The position numbers and the translations under genes were made by a program. 21,843 nt of DNA from CAZBSE01 sp964561115. GTDB lineage: Bacteria > Actinomycetota > Humimicrobiia > Humimicrobiales > Humimicrobiaceae. Shown here in pieces: positions 5,866 to 14,215 of this stretch. The notes below the pieces were generated by a model. It saw only the letters and a list, made by a program, of their open reading frames with translations. It was not told where the DNA came from and ran no database searches. Numbering within the stretch: the stretch's first letter is position 1; each line of letters opens with the position of its first letter. The DNA lies in the NCBI GenBank assembly GCA_964561115.1, contig CAZLOE010000022.1, positions 1-21,843 on the forward strand. The letters are read 5' to 3'.

Positions 5866-6801
5866 ATGGCATTTAGAAAATCAGATTATGAAAGTTTTGA
5901 TTACAGTAAATTCTGGGAAGATAATAAAAGACTGTATGAGGACAGAGCTGAAAGGCTGGCTTTAAGAAAACTTCTGGCTGGAGTTGATGGGACCAATAAG
6001 TTCTTTTTTGATATCGGCTGCGGATACGGCAGGCTTTTTAATGAATATAAAGACTTTGAGAATATAGTACTTATAGACTATTCGGTCAAAAATCTGGAAA
6101 ATGCCAGAAAAAAGATAAAAAAATTTCTGGAAGATAATCAAAGAAGTCTTTCCTCTGTTTATCTGATTGCCGCAGATGCAGCTCATCTGCCTCTGAAATC
6201 CGGGTGTGCGGATGTGGTGCTTACAGTTAGAATGGTACATCATCTTGATGATCCTGAAATGTATTTTAACGAGGTGGCAAGGATACTAAGGGGCAACGGG
6301 CTTTATTTTCTGGAGTTTGCCAATAAAAGAAACCTAAAAAATATATTGAGGTATTTTATAGGAAAGATGGATACATCACCGTTCAACCTGCTGCCTTCCC
6401 AGATAGGAGAGACCATAATGAATTTCCATCCCAAGTATATAATAGGAACTCTTAAAAAAAGAAAATTTACCATAAAAAAAATGATAAGTGTTTCTAACTT
6501 CAGACTTAATATTCTGAAGAGATTTCCTGGTACAAAAACGCTGATATTTTTTGAAAAAATTTATCAGAGAATTATACCCTTCGTCCTTTTGGGACCGAGT
6601 GTTTTTTTAAAAAGTATTTTAGATGAGAGAACGAAAGAAAAAACCGGCATTAAATCGGGAGTGACTTTAAAGGATATTGTATTGTGCCCTTACTGCATGA
6701 GACAGACACTATTTTTTAAAAAAAGCATGTTCATTTGCACCCATTGCAGGAGTACTTTTAAACAAAAAGATGGCATATATGATTTCAGGATAAAGACTTA
6801 A
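5866..6801 (+). CDS. Class I SAM-dependent methyltransferase with C-terminal zinc ribbon
   Basis: The protein is 311 residues. Residues ~45-150 form a Rossmann methyltransferase: motif I FDIGCGYGRL, the acidic end of strand 2 in LIDYS, AADAAHLPL, and VVLTVRMVHHLDDPEMYFNEVARIL, the UbiE/Methyltransf_11 pattern. A basic, partly hydrophobic region (~165-265) follows, then a zinc ribbon with CPYC and CTHC (about 275-300) and a GIYDF end that resembles Trm112-like or RNA-methyltransferase zinc domains. The substrate cannot be told. The start ATG has GAAAGG upstream. It stands alone, divergent from the zinc-ribbon membrane gene and separated from rex by 137 bases containing a large palindrome. Confidence 0.82.
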   Translation: MAFRKSDYESFDYSKFWEDNKRLYEDRAERLALRKLLAGVDGTNKFFFDIGCGYGRLFNEYKDFENIVLIDYSVKNLENARKKIKKFLEDNQRSLSSVYLIAADAAHLPLKSGCADVVLTVRMVHHLDDPEMYFNEVARILRGNGLYFLEFANKRNLKNILRYFIGKMDTSPFNLLPSQIGETIMNFHPKYIIGTLKKRKFTIKKMISVSNFRLNILKRFPGTKTLIFFEKIYQRIIPFVLLGPSVFLKSILDERTKEKTGIKSGVTLKDIVLCPYCMRQTLFFKKSMFICTHCRSTFKQKDGIYDFRIKT

Positions 6802-6829
6802 TATAATACTCTATAAGGTGACCTCGTTC

Positions 6830-6857
6830 TTGTAAAAGGATGGTAATCCTGTTACAA
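6830..6857. repeat. 28-bp inverted repeat upstream of rex
   Basis: Left arm TTGTAAAAGGAT (6830-6841), loop GGTA, right arm ATCCTGTTACAA (6846-6857). Eleven of twelve positions pair; only A6836/G6851 fails. No U-run follows, so it is not a normal terminator for the methyltransferase gene. It lies about 80 bases before rex and could be an operator. It does not match the usual spacing of the Rex box (two TTGTGAA half-sites 4-6 bases apart). Confidence 0.7.
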
Positions 6858-6938
6858 TTGTGATACAAAGTATTAAATAAACTTTTTCAAATAAGAGTAT
6901 CAAATTAATAGTAAAACTTTATATAGCGGGTTTTGTTT

Positions 6939-7583
6939 ATGGTAGAGAGAATATATTCCGAAGGTGTCATTTCGAGATTATCCCAATACTTAAAGTATAT
7001 TGTACAGTTGAAAGAAATCGGTAAAAGAACTATAACCTCTAAGGATATCAGTATCAATACCGGTATAAATAGTGCAGAAGTAAGAAGGGATTTAATGTGT
7101 TTTAAGATAAAGGGTAAAAGAGGCGTCGGATTTAATATCAATGAACTCATTAATTCATTTAATAAAATACTGGGTTACGACAGGCTAGTCCGTATTGCTT
7201 TGGTAGGTGCAGGTAATTTAGGCAAGGCGATTTTAAAATATAAGATGCTGAAAAGATTTGGTTTCAAGATAGAAAATGTTTTTGATAATAATCCGAAAGT
7301 TATAGGCAAAGTCATATCTGGAAGGGAAATATTGAATATAAACCGGATAAAAGATGAAATTGAGAAAAAAAATATAGAAATCTCAATACTTGCTGTTCCT
7401 CCTGATTCGGCGCAGAAAGTAACAGATATTATCGTTAGTGCTGGTATAAAAGTTATAATAAATTATACTTCAGTTCCTATTAAAACCCCGCCAGTTGTAA
7501 GGATTGAGACAACAGATCCTATTGAAAAATTGCTTCACACTCTGTATTATTTATCTCATACCGGCTACGGGGAATATAAATAA
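6939..7583 (+). CDS. rex: Redox-sensing transcriptional repressor Rex
   Basis: The protein is 214 residues from ATG 6939. The N-terminal winged helix is recognisable (RLSQYLKYIVQL, INSAEVRRDL, KGKRGVGFNINEL). The C-terminal part is a Rossmann domain with VGAGNLGKAI (Gly90, Gly92, Gly95), VFDNNPKVIG, AVPPDSAQKV and a final dimer helix. Rex dimers bind DNA and release it when the NADH/NAD+ ratio rises, controlling fermentation and respiration genes. The usual YFG of the family is CFK here (53-56 region), a small departure in the DNA-binding domain. No strong Shine-Dalgarno precedes either ATG 6939 or TTG 6933. The LCP gene follows after 27 bases. Confidence 0.92.
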   Translation: MVERIYSEGVISRLSQYLKYIVQLKEIGKRTITSKDISINTGINSAEVRRDLMCFKIKGKRGVGFNINELINSFNKILGYDRLVRIALVGAGNLGKAILKYKMLKRFGFKIENVFDNNPKVIGKVISGREILNINRIKDEIEKKNIEISILAVPPDSAQKVTDIIVSAGIKVIINYTSVPIKTPPVVRIETTDPIEKLLHTLYYLSHTGYGEYK

Positions 7584-7610
7584 TTTCTCAGATTTGAAAA
7601 TAAATAAGAT

Positions 7611-8432
7611 ATGAATAAAGCCAAAGGCTGTTTTATTACTATACTGATCATTTTTATTCTGATTGTATTTGGACTTCTATGTGTCTCCGTTACGGATTTA
7701 AATCCAATTGGCAAGAATATATTGATTCTGGGTGTTGACGAAAGAGAAGGAAACAGCGAGTTGAATAATACTGATACTATTATCATATATCACATCAGCA
7801 GCTTGGGAGAGAAGGATTGTCTTATTTCAATTCCCAGGGATACGAGGAGAGCCGGGCTTGAGGAATATGGAATACCTAAAATAAATGCTGCATATGCATA
7901 CGGCGGTGAAGAGATGATAAAAAAAGAAATTCACGAGCTTACTGGTGTTGAGGCTGATAGAATAGCAATAATAGACTTTAACGGATTTAAGGAGATAATC
8001 GATGTACTCGGAGGTGTTCGAATAACAGTAGAAGAACCTCTTGATGATGAACTTTCAGGTGCGCATTTTGAGCCGGGGACTTACGATATGAACGGTGAGC
8101 AGGCTCTGTCATTTGCAAGATGCAGAGCTACTAAAGGAGGCGATATTGACAGGATAGCCCGGCAGCAGTACATGATCAACGAAGTAATAAAACAAAAATT
8201 CAACCTTTCAATAATCTCAAAAACAAGCAGGCTTATTGAGATTCTAAACAGGAGGACTCAAACAGATTTTACAATATGGGATTTTTGTTCTATAGGATTT
8301 ATGCTATTATTTTCAAGTAAGGATATAAACCGTGTTACGATACCTACAGTATCGGCTAATATTGACAATATAAGCTTTCAGATTGCGGACGAAGAAGAAG
8401 TAAAAGATTTTTTAAGTGATTATCTGAAATAG
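7611..8432 (+). CDS. LytR-CpsA-Psr (LCP) family cell-envelope protein
   Basis: The protein is 273 residues with one N-terminal membrane helix (about residues 8-27) and an extracytoplasmic LCP domain. Family motifs are clear: NTDTIIIYHI, LISIPRDTR, KINAAYAYGG, VLGGVRITVEEPL, the NGEQALSFARCR segment and DIDRIARQQYMI. LCP enzymes transfer lipid-linked anionic polymers (such as wall teichoic acid or capsule) to peptidoglycan outside the membrane, which fits a monoderm envelope. It is 27 bases after rex and has no strong Shine-Dalgarno; a 104-residue gene follows after 75 bases. The exact polymer is unknown. Confidence 0.9.
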   Translation: MNKAKGCFITILIIFILIVFGLLCVSVTDLNPIGKNILILGVDEREGNSELNNTDTIIIYHISSLGEKDCLISIPRDTRRAGLEEYGIPKINAAYAYGGEEMIKKEIHELTGVEADRIAIIDFNGFKEIIDVLGGVRITVEEPLDDELSGAHFEPGTYDMNGEQALSFARCRATKGGDIDRIARQQYMINEVIKQKFNLSIISKTSRLIEILNRRTQTDFTIWDFCSIGFMLLFSSKDINRVTIPTVSANIDNISFQIADEEEVKDFLSDYLK

Positions 8433-8507
8433 AAAATTAGTACAATATTGTGTGAGTATTTTGGTTTTTTTAAAAGGATTTTACAGTATTTGACAAAGGT
8501 GGTATTA

Positions 8508-8822
8508 GTGAGTAGGGATAAGGATTTAAGTATAGCAAATATTTCGTCTCTTACTAATAAAATTGAATTTTTGCTGCAGGTTTCAATAAAATCCAAGAGG
8601 CTTGATGATTTTATAAAAAAAGAAATACTTGTAAGTGAAAAAGAATGGCTGATAGATCTAAAAAGCTGGAAACTCAAAAGCAAATGGCTACTGAAGATTT
8701 CCGATATTTGTCTTAAGGAATTCGATCAGGTTTTTTATGATTGCGGTGACGAGCTTCTGGATTTAAATGATTCTAAAAATTACCAGGCTTTTAGGGAAAG
8801 AATACTGGAAGAGTTGATGTAG
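8508..8822 (+). CDS. Small protein of unknown function (104 aa)
   Basis: I do not recognise this protein. From GTG 8508 it has 104 residues, is rich in Lys, Leu, Asp and Glu, has no membrane segment or signal peptide, and looks mostly helical (for example LTNKIEFLLQVSIKSKRLDDFIKK). It contains two Cys, in CLKEF and DCGDE. I chose GTG 8508 because AAAGGTGG (8495-8502) precedes it by five bases; an in-frame TTG at 8448 would lengthen it by 20 residues but has no such site. It lies between the LCP gene and purB on the same strand, with purB 66 bases on, and is probably real on the basis of frame length and start signal. Confidence 0.6.
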   Translation: MSRDKDLSIANISSLTNKIEFLLQVSIKSKRLDDFIKKEILVSEKEWLIDLKSWKLKSKWLLKISDICLKEFDQVFYDCGDELLDLNDSKNYQAFRERILEELM

Positions 8823-8888
8823 CCGGTTTTTTTGTTCCTGCATCATAAAAGTTATAAAGACGGTTTCCTTATTATATTAGGAGTGTTT

Positions 8889-10187
8889 ATGATTCCCAGA
8901 TATACCACTGTAGAAATGGGCAGGATATGGAGTGATGAGAATAAGTTCGCAAAATGGCTTGAAGTTGAAAAAGCAGTAGCCAGGGCTCAAGCGGAACTTG
9001 GCGTTATACCAGAAAAAGCTGCAGATGGTATATGCGAAAAAGCTAAATTCAAAATCTCTAAGATAAGCGAAATCGAAGCTGAAACACATCATGATGTTAT
9101 AGCTTTTTTAACCAATGTTTCCTCATATATAGGTGATTCTTCAAAATATCTCCACTACGGGCTTACCTCCTCGGATGTTGTGGACAGCGCTCTTTCACTT
9201 CAACTGATTGAAGCAGTAGGCATAATTAAAAAGAAAATTAAAAAATTTATAGATATTCTAAAGTCTGGTTCTAAAAAGTATGCTCACACAGTTATGGTGG
9301 GGAGGACACACGGAATTCATGCAGAACCAATAACCCTGGGGCTGAAGTTCTGCGTGTATGCTTTTGAGATGGCAAGGAATTTAAAAAGATTGGAACAGGC
9401 CGGGGAAAATGTTGGATTTGGAAAAATATCCGGTGCAGTAGGGACTTACGCCAATACTTCTCCTGAAATAGAAAAGAGGGCTTGCGGCATTCTGGGGCTG
9501 AAGCCTTCTCCTGTTTCAACACAGATTATTCAAAGAGACAGGCACGCGCAGTTGATCTCAACCCTGGCCATCTGCGGAGCTTCTTTGGAGAAGATAGCTC
9601 TTGAAGTAAGAAATTTACAGAGAACAGATGTTAAAGAATTAGAGGAGCCTTTTACAAAAGGACAGAAAGGTTCTTCGGCAATGCCTCATAAAAAAAATCC
9701 TATTATTTGTGAGAGGATATGCGGACTTTCAAGGGTCTTAAGATCTAATATGATTGCTGCCATGGAAAATATTTCATTATGGCATGAAAGGGATATATCG
9801 CATTCTTCAGCTGAAAGGATTATAATCCCCGATAGTTTTATACTGCTTGACTATATGTTGGAGAAGACAATATTCGTGATAGAGGGTTTAAATGTAATAG
9901 AATCAAATATGAAAAGGAATCTGATGAAATATGGCGGGATTGTTTTTTCACAACGGATATTGCTGGAACTTATAAAAAAGGGTATGAGCAGGGAAGATGC
10001 TTATATTCTGGTACAGAAAGCAGCTCTTGAGGCATGGAATAATGAAGGCAGCTTTAAAGAAAACCTGCTGAAAGAAGAAAAAATCCTGTCTTTTATCGAC
10101 AGGGGCAGCATGGAAAAGTTATTTGAGGTTGAATATCATCTAAAGTATATTGATGAAATAATTGATAGATTGAAATATATAAAATAG
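8889..10187 (+). CDS. purB: Adenylosuccinate lyase PurB
   Basis: The protein is 432 residues, the normal length. It cleaves SAICAR to AICAR and adenylosuccinate to AMP, releasing fumarate both times. Signatures of the fumarase/aspartase superfamily are present: TSSDVVDSALSLQL, GRTHGIHAEPITLG, and the loop GSSAMPHKKNPI that carries the catalytic serine. The upstream in-frame ATG at 8832 has no Shine-Dalgarno, whereas TTAGGAGTG lies just before ATG 8889, so I use the latter. Arginine is encoded almost only by AGA/AGG (20 of 21). It is the first gene of the purine cluster and is followed by purL after 72 bases. Confidence 0.96.
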   Translation: MIPRYTTVEMGRIWSDENKFAKWLEVEKAVARAQAELGVIPEKAADGICEKAKFKISKISEIEAETHHDVIAFLTNVSSYIGDSSKYLHYGLTSSDVVDSALSLQLIEAVGIIKKKIKKFIDILKSGSKKYAHTVMVGRTHGIHAEPITLGLKFCVYAFEMARNLKRLEQAGENVGFGKISGAVGTYANTSPEIEKRACGILGLKPSPVSTQIIQRDRHAQLISTLAICGASLEKIALEVRNLQRTDVKELEEPFTKGQKGSSAMPHKKNPIICERICGLSRVLRSNMIAAMENISLWHERDISHSSAERIIIPDSFILLDYMLEKTIFVIEGLNVIESNMKRNLMKYGGIVFSQRILLELIKKGMSREDAYILVQKAALEAWNNEGSFKENLLKEEKILSFIDRGSMEKLFEVEYHLKYIDEIIDRLKYIK

Positions 10188-10259
10188 CAAGAGTTCTTTA
10201 TTGTTTATGAATTGGTATATATTTTCAAATTGCGGTAAGGACAGGGGAAATAAAAAATA

Positions 10260-13200
10260 ATGCAGCGGTTTTACAGGCGTATAGATAAAAATCTTGAATA
10301 CTGCTATTATATTGAGACTTCAGCCCCCCTTACAGAAAAAGAACTGGAGATCCTGGCGTGGCTTCTTGTGGAGACTTTCCAAAAAGAGAATTTTGGGAAA
10401 AAATCTTTTTACAATAAAAGTAGAAAAAAAATAGTAGAAATCGGCCCACGTTTAAACTTTGAGACAGCATATTCGACTAATGCGGTTGCAATCTGCCATA
10501 CCTGCGGTCTTGAAAAAGTCACCCGCATAGAGTCGTCCAGGCGTTATTTGCTACCGCCTAAAATTAAGATAGAGCAATTTGTCACTACCCATCATGACCG
10601 CATGACTGAATGTGTCTATAATAAACCGCTTGATACATTTGAAATCGGTATTGAACCCGAAAAAGTATATGCGGTGCCGCTGTTAGAAGAGGGTATAGAA
10701 GCACTGAGAAAGTTTAACCTTAAAATGGGTCTGGGGATGGATGAGTGGGATATTGAATTCTACTATAATCTTTTTATAAATACTATAGGAAGGAACGCTA
10801 CAAATGTAGAGTGTTTCCAGCTCGGTCAGGCTAACAGTGAGCATTCAAGACACTGGTTTTTTAAAGGAAGGCTGATAATAGACGGAAAGGAGATTCCCGA
10901 AGCTCTGCTTCAGATAATAAAATCACCACTGGCTTCAAATCCTTCCAACAGTATTATTGCTTTTCAGGATAATTCCAGTGCTATCGAAGGTTATGCTATA
11001 TCCACTATAATACCGAGATATCCCGGAACGACTTCTCCCTTTTACATGCAGGATTGTACCTATCATCTTATATTTACAGCCGAGACTCATAATTTTCCAA
11101 GCGGAGTCGCGCCATTTCCGGGAGCTGAAACTGGTACCGGAGGAAGGATCCGGGATGTACAGGCAACCGGGAGAGGGGGACTGGTCATCGCCGGTACGGC
11201 GGGATACTGTACAGGGAATTTGAATATACCCGGCTACCAGATCCCGGGCGAGGATGACAAATTTAATTATCCTTCCAATCTTGCTTCTCCTCTAAAGATC
11301 ATGATCAGGGAAAGTGATGGTGCATCAGATTACGGCAATAAATTTGGTGAACCTGTAATCCAGGGCTTTACCAGAACATTTGGCTTAAGGCTTACTGACG
11401 GTGAGCGACGAGAATGGGTAAAGCCGATTATGTTTACGGGCGGAATAGGTCAAATCTATAACGGCCATGTAAAAAAAGAAAAACCGGAACAAAGCATGAA
11501 GATAGTACAGGTAGGCGGCCCGGCCTACCGTATTGGAATAGGTGGAGGCGCTGCTTCAAGTATGATTCAGGGTGAAAACAGGGAAGAACTTGACTTTAAT
11601 GCAGTACAGCGTGGGAATGCTCAGATGGAACAGAAGATGAACAGGGTGATCAGGGCATGTATAGAGATGGGAGATAAAAACCCTATTATGAGTGTGCATG
11701 ACCAGGGTGCCGGGGGGCCGTGTAATGTTCTCACTGAACTGGTAGAGCCTGCAGGCGGAAGGATAGAGATACGCAATATTCAGGTCGGAGACAAGACTAT
11801 GTCAGTACTTGAGATATGGGGTGCGGAATACCAGGAGCGTAATGCTTTTTTAATAAGACGTGAGCATTTGAATGAGTTCCAGGCAATCTGCAGGCGCGAG
11901 AAAGTAAATTGTGAAGTCCTGGGGAATATAACCGGTGACGGGAGAATTGTAGTAAATGATAACTGGGAAGAATCAAGCCCCATTGGATTTACTCCTGTTG
12001 ATCTTGCTCTTGATGAGATCCTGAGCGGCATTCCACGAAAGAAATTTGAACTGGAAAGCATACCCCGGAAATTAGATCTCCTGCAATTGCCAGATGATCT
12101 TTCGGTGGAAAATACTTTAAAATCAATATTTAGTTTACCTTCTGTCGGTTCCAAGGGGTTTCTGGTAAGGAAGGTGGACAGAAGCGTAACCGGGCTGATT
12201 GCCCGCCAGCAGTGCTGCGGACCACTACAGCTTCCGGTTTCTGATGTATCTGTAGTAGCACAGAGCCATTTCGGTCTCACTGGTGCAGCTATTGCTATCG
12301 GCGAACAGCCGATAAAAATCCTGGTCGATCCGGCTGCAGGGGCGCGTATGGCAGTGGGAGAAGCACTGACTAATATGGTCTGGGCGCTGATAAGCGACTT
12401 TGAAAATATAAAGTGCTCTGTTAACTGGATGTGGGCTGCCAAACTTCCGGGCGGCGGTGCAGCTCTTTATGAGGCAGCAGATGCTCTGGTCAAACTGATG
12501 AAAGAGATAGGGATAGCAGCGGACGGCGGGAAGGACAGCCTCTCAATGGCGGCACAGGTAGGAGATGAAATGGTAAAGGCTCCCGGGCAGGTAGTGATTT
12601 CTACCTATGCTTCAATGCCGGATATAACCAAAGTAATAACCCCTGATATAAAATGCCCCGGAGAAAGCAGGCTGATATTTATTGATATTGCCCCTGGTAA
12701 GGAACGCCTTGGCGGCTCGGCAGTTGCACAGGTATTTGGTCAAATAGGTTATGACTCTCCGGATGTGGAAAATCCTTTTCTGCTGGCAGGTGCTTTCAAA
12801 GCAGTACAGAAGATGATAAAAGAAAACCTGATTATTGCCGGGCATGATAGAAGTGATGGCGGACTTATAACCACTCTGGTTGAGATGGCACTGGCAGGAA
12901 ACTGTGGAATAAAAGTAAAACTTCCCATAAAAAGTGGAGAAATACCCCTGCTGTTTTCCGAAGAACTGGGACTGGTTATTGAGTATCTGCCGCAGTTTGA
13001 GGCAAAGATCACCGATATTTTAGGAGATTTTAATATGCCATTTTTAATTTTAGGTGATACCCAGAAAAAAAAGCAGGTAGTGATCAGCGGCATTGATGAA
13101 GTAAAAATGGATGTTGATATACCTACTCTTTTAGCATGGTGGGAGGCGACCAGTGACGAACTTGAAAAGCACCAGATGAATCCGGAACTGGCCAAAAAAC

Positions 13201-14090
13201 AGGTAAAAGCACACAACCGAACCGGTCCTTCATATCAACTTTCCTTCAAACCTAAAAGTACTTTACCGGAATTGTTAAAAAGTGATGAAAAACCAAGGGT
13301 TGCAATCGTGCGTGAAGAGGGTAGCAACGGAGACAGAGAGATGACCTCAGCATTCTTTACAGCTGGATTTGAACCCTGGGATGTTACAATGACGGACCTG
13401 CTCGAGGGCAGGATGACTCTTGATGATTTTAAAGGAGCAGTATTTGTAGGAGGTTTTACTTATGCAGATGTACTGGACAGCGCAAAGGGATGGGCTGGTA
13501 TTATAAGGTTCAGCCCCGGGCTGAAAGAGATGTTTGATAATTTCTACAGCAGGCCGGACACTTTCTCGCTGGGTGTCTGTAACGGCTGCCAGCTTATGAC
13601 ACTTATCGGATGGGTACCCTGGAAAGGGATCGATGAAACGAAGCAACCCAGATTTATCAGCAATCCTTCGGGAAGGTTTGAATCCCGCTGGGCTACCGTA
13701 AAGATCTTAAAAAGCCCTTCTATTATGCTAAAGGGGATGGAAGATTCAATTTTAGGGATATGGGTGGCACACAGAGAAGGACACTTGCACTGCCCCTATG
13801 GTAAGATTCTGTCTGATATATCTGATTTAAATCTGGCACCAATAGTTTTCGTGGATGATAAAGGAGTTGCTACAGAGAAGTACCCGTTTAATCCTAACAG
13901 CTCTCCATCTGGGTTTACTGCCTTATGTTCACCAGACGGCAGGCATCTCGCTATGATGCCTCATCCTGAGAGATCATTTCTGTTGTGGCAGTGGCCGTGG
14001 ATACCTGATAAATTTAGATCTGGACTGAGTGCTTCACCATGGCTTAAGATGTTTCAGAATGCCAGGGAGTGGTGTGAAGAAAACGGCTAA
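10260..14090 (+). CDS. purL: Single-chain phosphoribosylformylglycinamidine synthase PurL (with glutaminase)
   Basis: The protein is 1276 residues, the large one-chain form that includes the PurS-like, synthetase and glutaminase parts, so separate PurS and PurQ are not needed. It converts FGAR, ATP and glutamine to FGAM. N-terminal domain about 1-120 (HTCGLEKVTRIE); the core has GQANSEHSRHWFF, ETHNFPSGVAPFPGAETGTGGRIRD and MSVHDQGAGG; the C-terminal class I glutamine amidotransferase (from about 1010) has the nucleophile Cys1107 in GVCNGCQLM and the His1235/Glu1237 pair in MMPHPERS. All key residues are present. AGGGGA lies upstream of the ATG. Arginine codons include many CGN (9 of the first 22), unlike purB, and parts are much richer in GC. 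Confidence 0.95.
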   Translation: MQRFYRRIDKNLEYCYYIETSAPLTEKELEILAWLLVETFQKENFGKKSFYNKSRKKIVEIGPRLNFETAYSTNAVAICHTCGLEKVTRIESSRRYLLPPKIKIEQFVTTHHDRMTECVYNKPLDTFEIGIEPEKVYAVPLLEEGIEALRKFNLKMGLGMDEWDIEFYYNLFINTIGRNATNVECFQLGQANSEHSRHWFFKGRLIIDGKEIPEALLQIIKSPLASNPSNSIIAFQDNSSAIEGYAISTIIPRYPGTTSPFYMQDCTYHLIFTAETHNFPSGVAPFPGAETGTGGRIRDVQATGRGGLVIAGTAGYCTGNLNIPGYQIPGEDDKFNYPSNLASPLKIMIRESDGASDYGNKFGEPVIQGFTRTFGLRLTDGERREWVKPIMFTGGIGQIYNGHVKKEKPEQSMKIVQVGGPAYRIGIGGGAASSMIQGENREELDFNAVQRGNAQMEQKMNRVIRACIEMGDKNPIMSVHDQGAGGPCNVLTELVEPAGGRIEIRNIQVGDKTMSVLEIWGAEYQERNAFLIRREHLNEFQAICRREKVNCEVLGNITGDGRIVVNDNWEESSPIGFTPVDLALDEILSGIPRKKFELESIPRKLDLLQLPDDLSVENTLKSIFSLPSVGSKGFLVRKVDRSVTGLIARQQCCGPLQLPVSDVSVVAQSHFGLTGAAIAIGEQPIKILVDPAAGARMAVGEALTNMVWALISDFENIKCSVNWMWAAKLPGGGAALYEAADALVKLMKEIGIAADGGKDSLSMAAQVGDEMVKAPGQVVISTYASMPDITKVITPDIKCPGESRLIFIDIAPGKERLGGSAVAQVFGQIGYDSPDVENPFLLAGAFKAVQKMIKENLIIAGHDRSDGGLITTLVEMALAGNCGIKVKLPIKSGEIPLLFSEELGLVIEYLPQFEAKITDILGDFNMPFLILGDTQKKKQVVISGIDEVKMDVDIPTLLAWWEATSDELEKHQMNPELAKKQVKAHNRTGPSYQLSFKPKSTLPELLKSDEKPRVAIVREEGSNGDREMTSAFFTAGFEPWDVTMTDLLEGRMTLDDFKGAVFVGGFTYADVLDSAKGWAGIIRFSPGLKEMFDNFYSRPDTFSLGVCNGCQLMTLIGWVPWKGIDETKQPRFISNPSGRFESRWATVKILKSPSIMLKGMEDSILGIWVAHREGHLHCPYGKILSDISDLNLAPIVFVDDKGVATEKYPFNPNSSPSGFTALCSPDGRHLAMMPHPERSFLLWQWPWIPDKFRSGLSASPWLKMFQNAREWCEENG

Positions 14091-14143
14091 ATTTATTAAC
14101 TCCTTTATTTATTTTGGCATTTTATTTGTTATAATAATTTTGT

Positions 14144-14181
14144 TTGTCATATAAAAGATTGCAATTGATAGTTTACTATCA
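14144..14181 (+). promoter_or_regulatory. Candidate promoter and overlapping palindrome before purF
   Basis: TTGTCA (14144-14149), 17 bases, GATAGT (14167-14172). The -10 lies inside a perfect palindrome, TGATAGT and ACTATCA separated by TT (14166-14181), which could be an operator. It does not resemble the Bacillus PurBox or the E. coli PurR operator. A second TATAAT occurs at 14130-14135 without a good -35. Confidence 0.4.
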
Positions 14182-14215
14182 GCTATAAATTAAATTATAA
14201 AAATTGGTAAATCAA

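Noticed and set aside
6830..6870. Canonical Rex operator upstream of rex
   Set aside because: TTGTGA and TTACAA fragments are present but not as an inverted pair with the 4-6 base spacing needed.
8823..8888. Purine or ZTP riboswitch before purB (and before purL and purF)
   Set aside because: None of the conserved cores of these riboswitches was found in the intergenic spaces of the purine cluster.
8832..8888. Upstream ATG start for purB
   Set aside because: No Shine-Dalgarno there; TTAGGAGTG before 8889 and the normal protein length favour the later ATG.
11780..12442. 220-residue minus-strand reading frame
   Set aside because: It is fully inside purL on the other strand, has no family features and is Ser/Arg-rich in the manner of an antisense shadow.
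12749..13216. 155-residue minus-strand reading frame
   Set aside because: Antisense to well-conserved purL sequence, with no start signal or recognisable domain.
14091..14215. Bacillus-type PurBox before purF
   Set aside because: No CCGAA-containing pair of boxes is present in the region.
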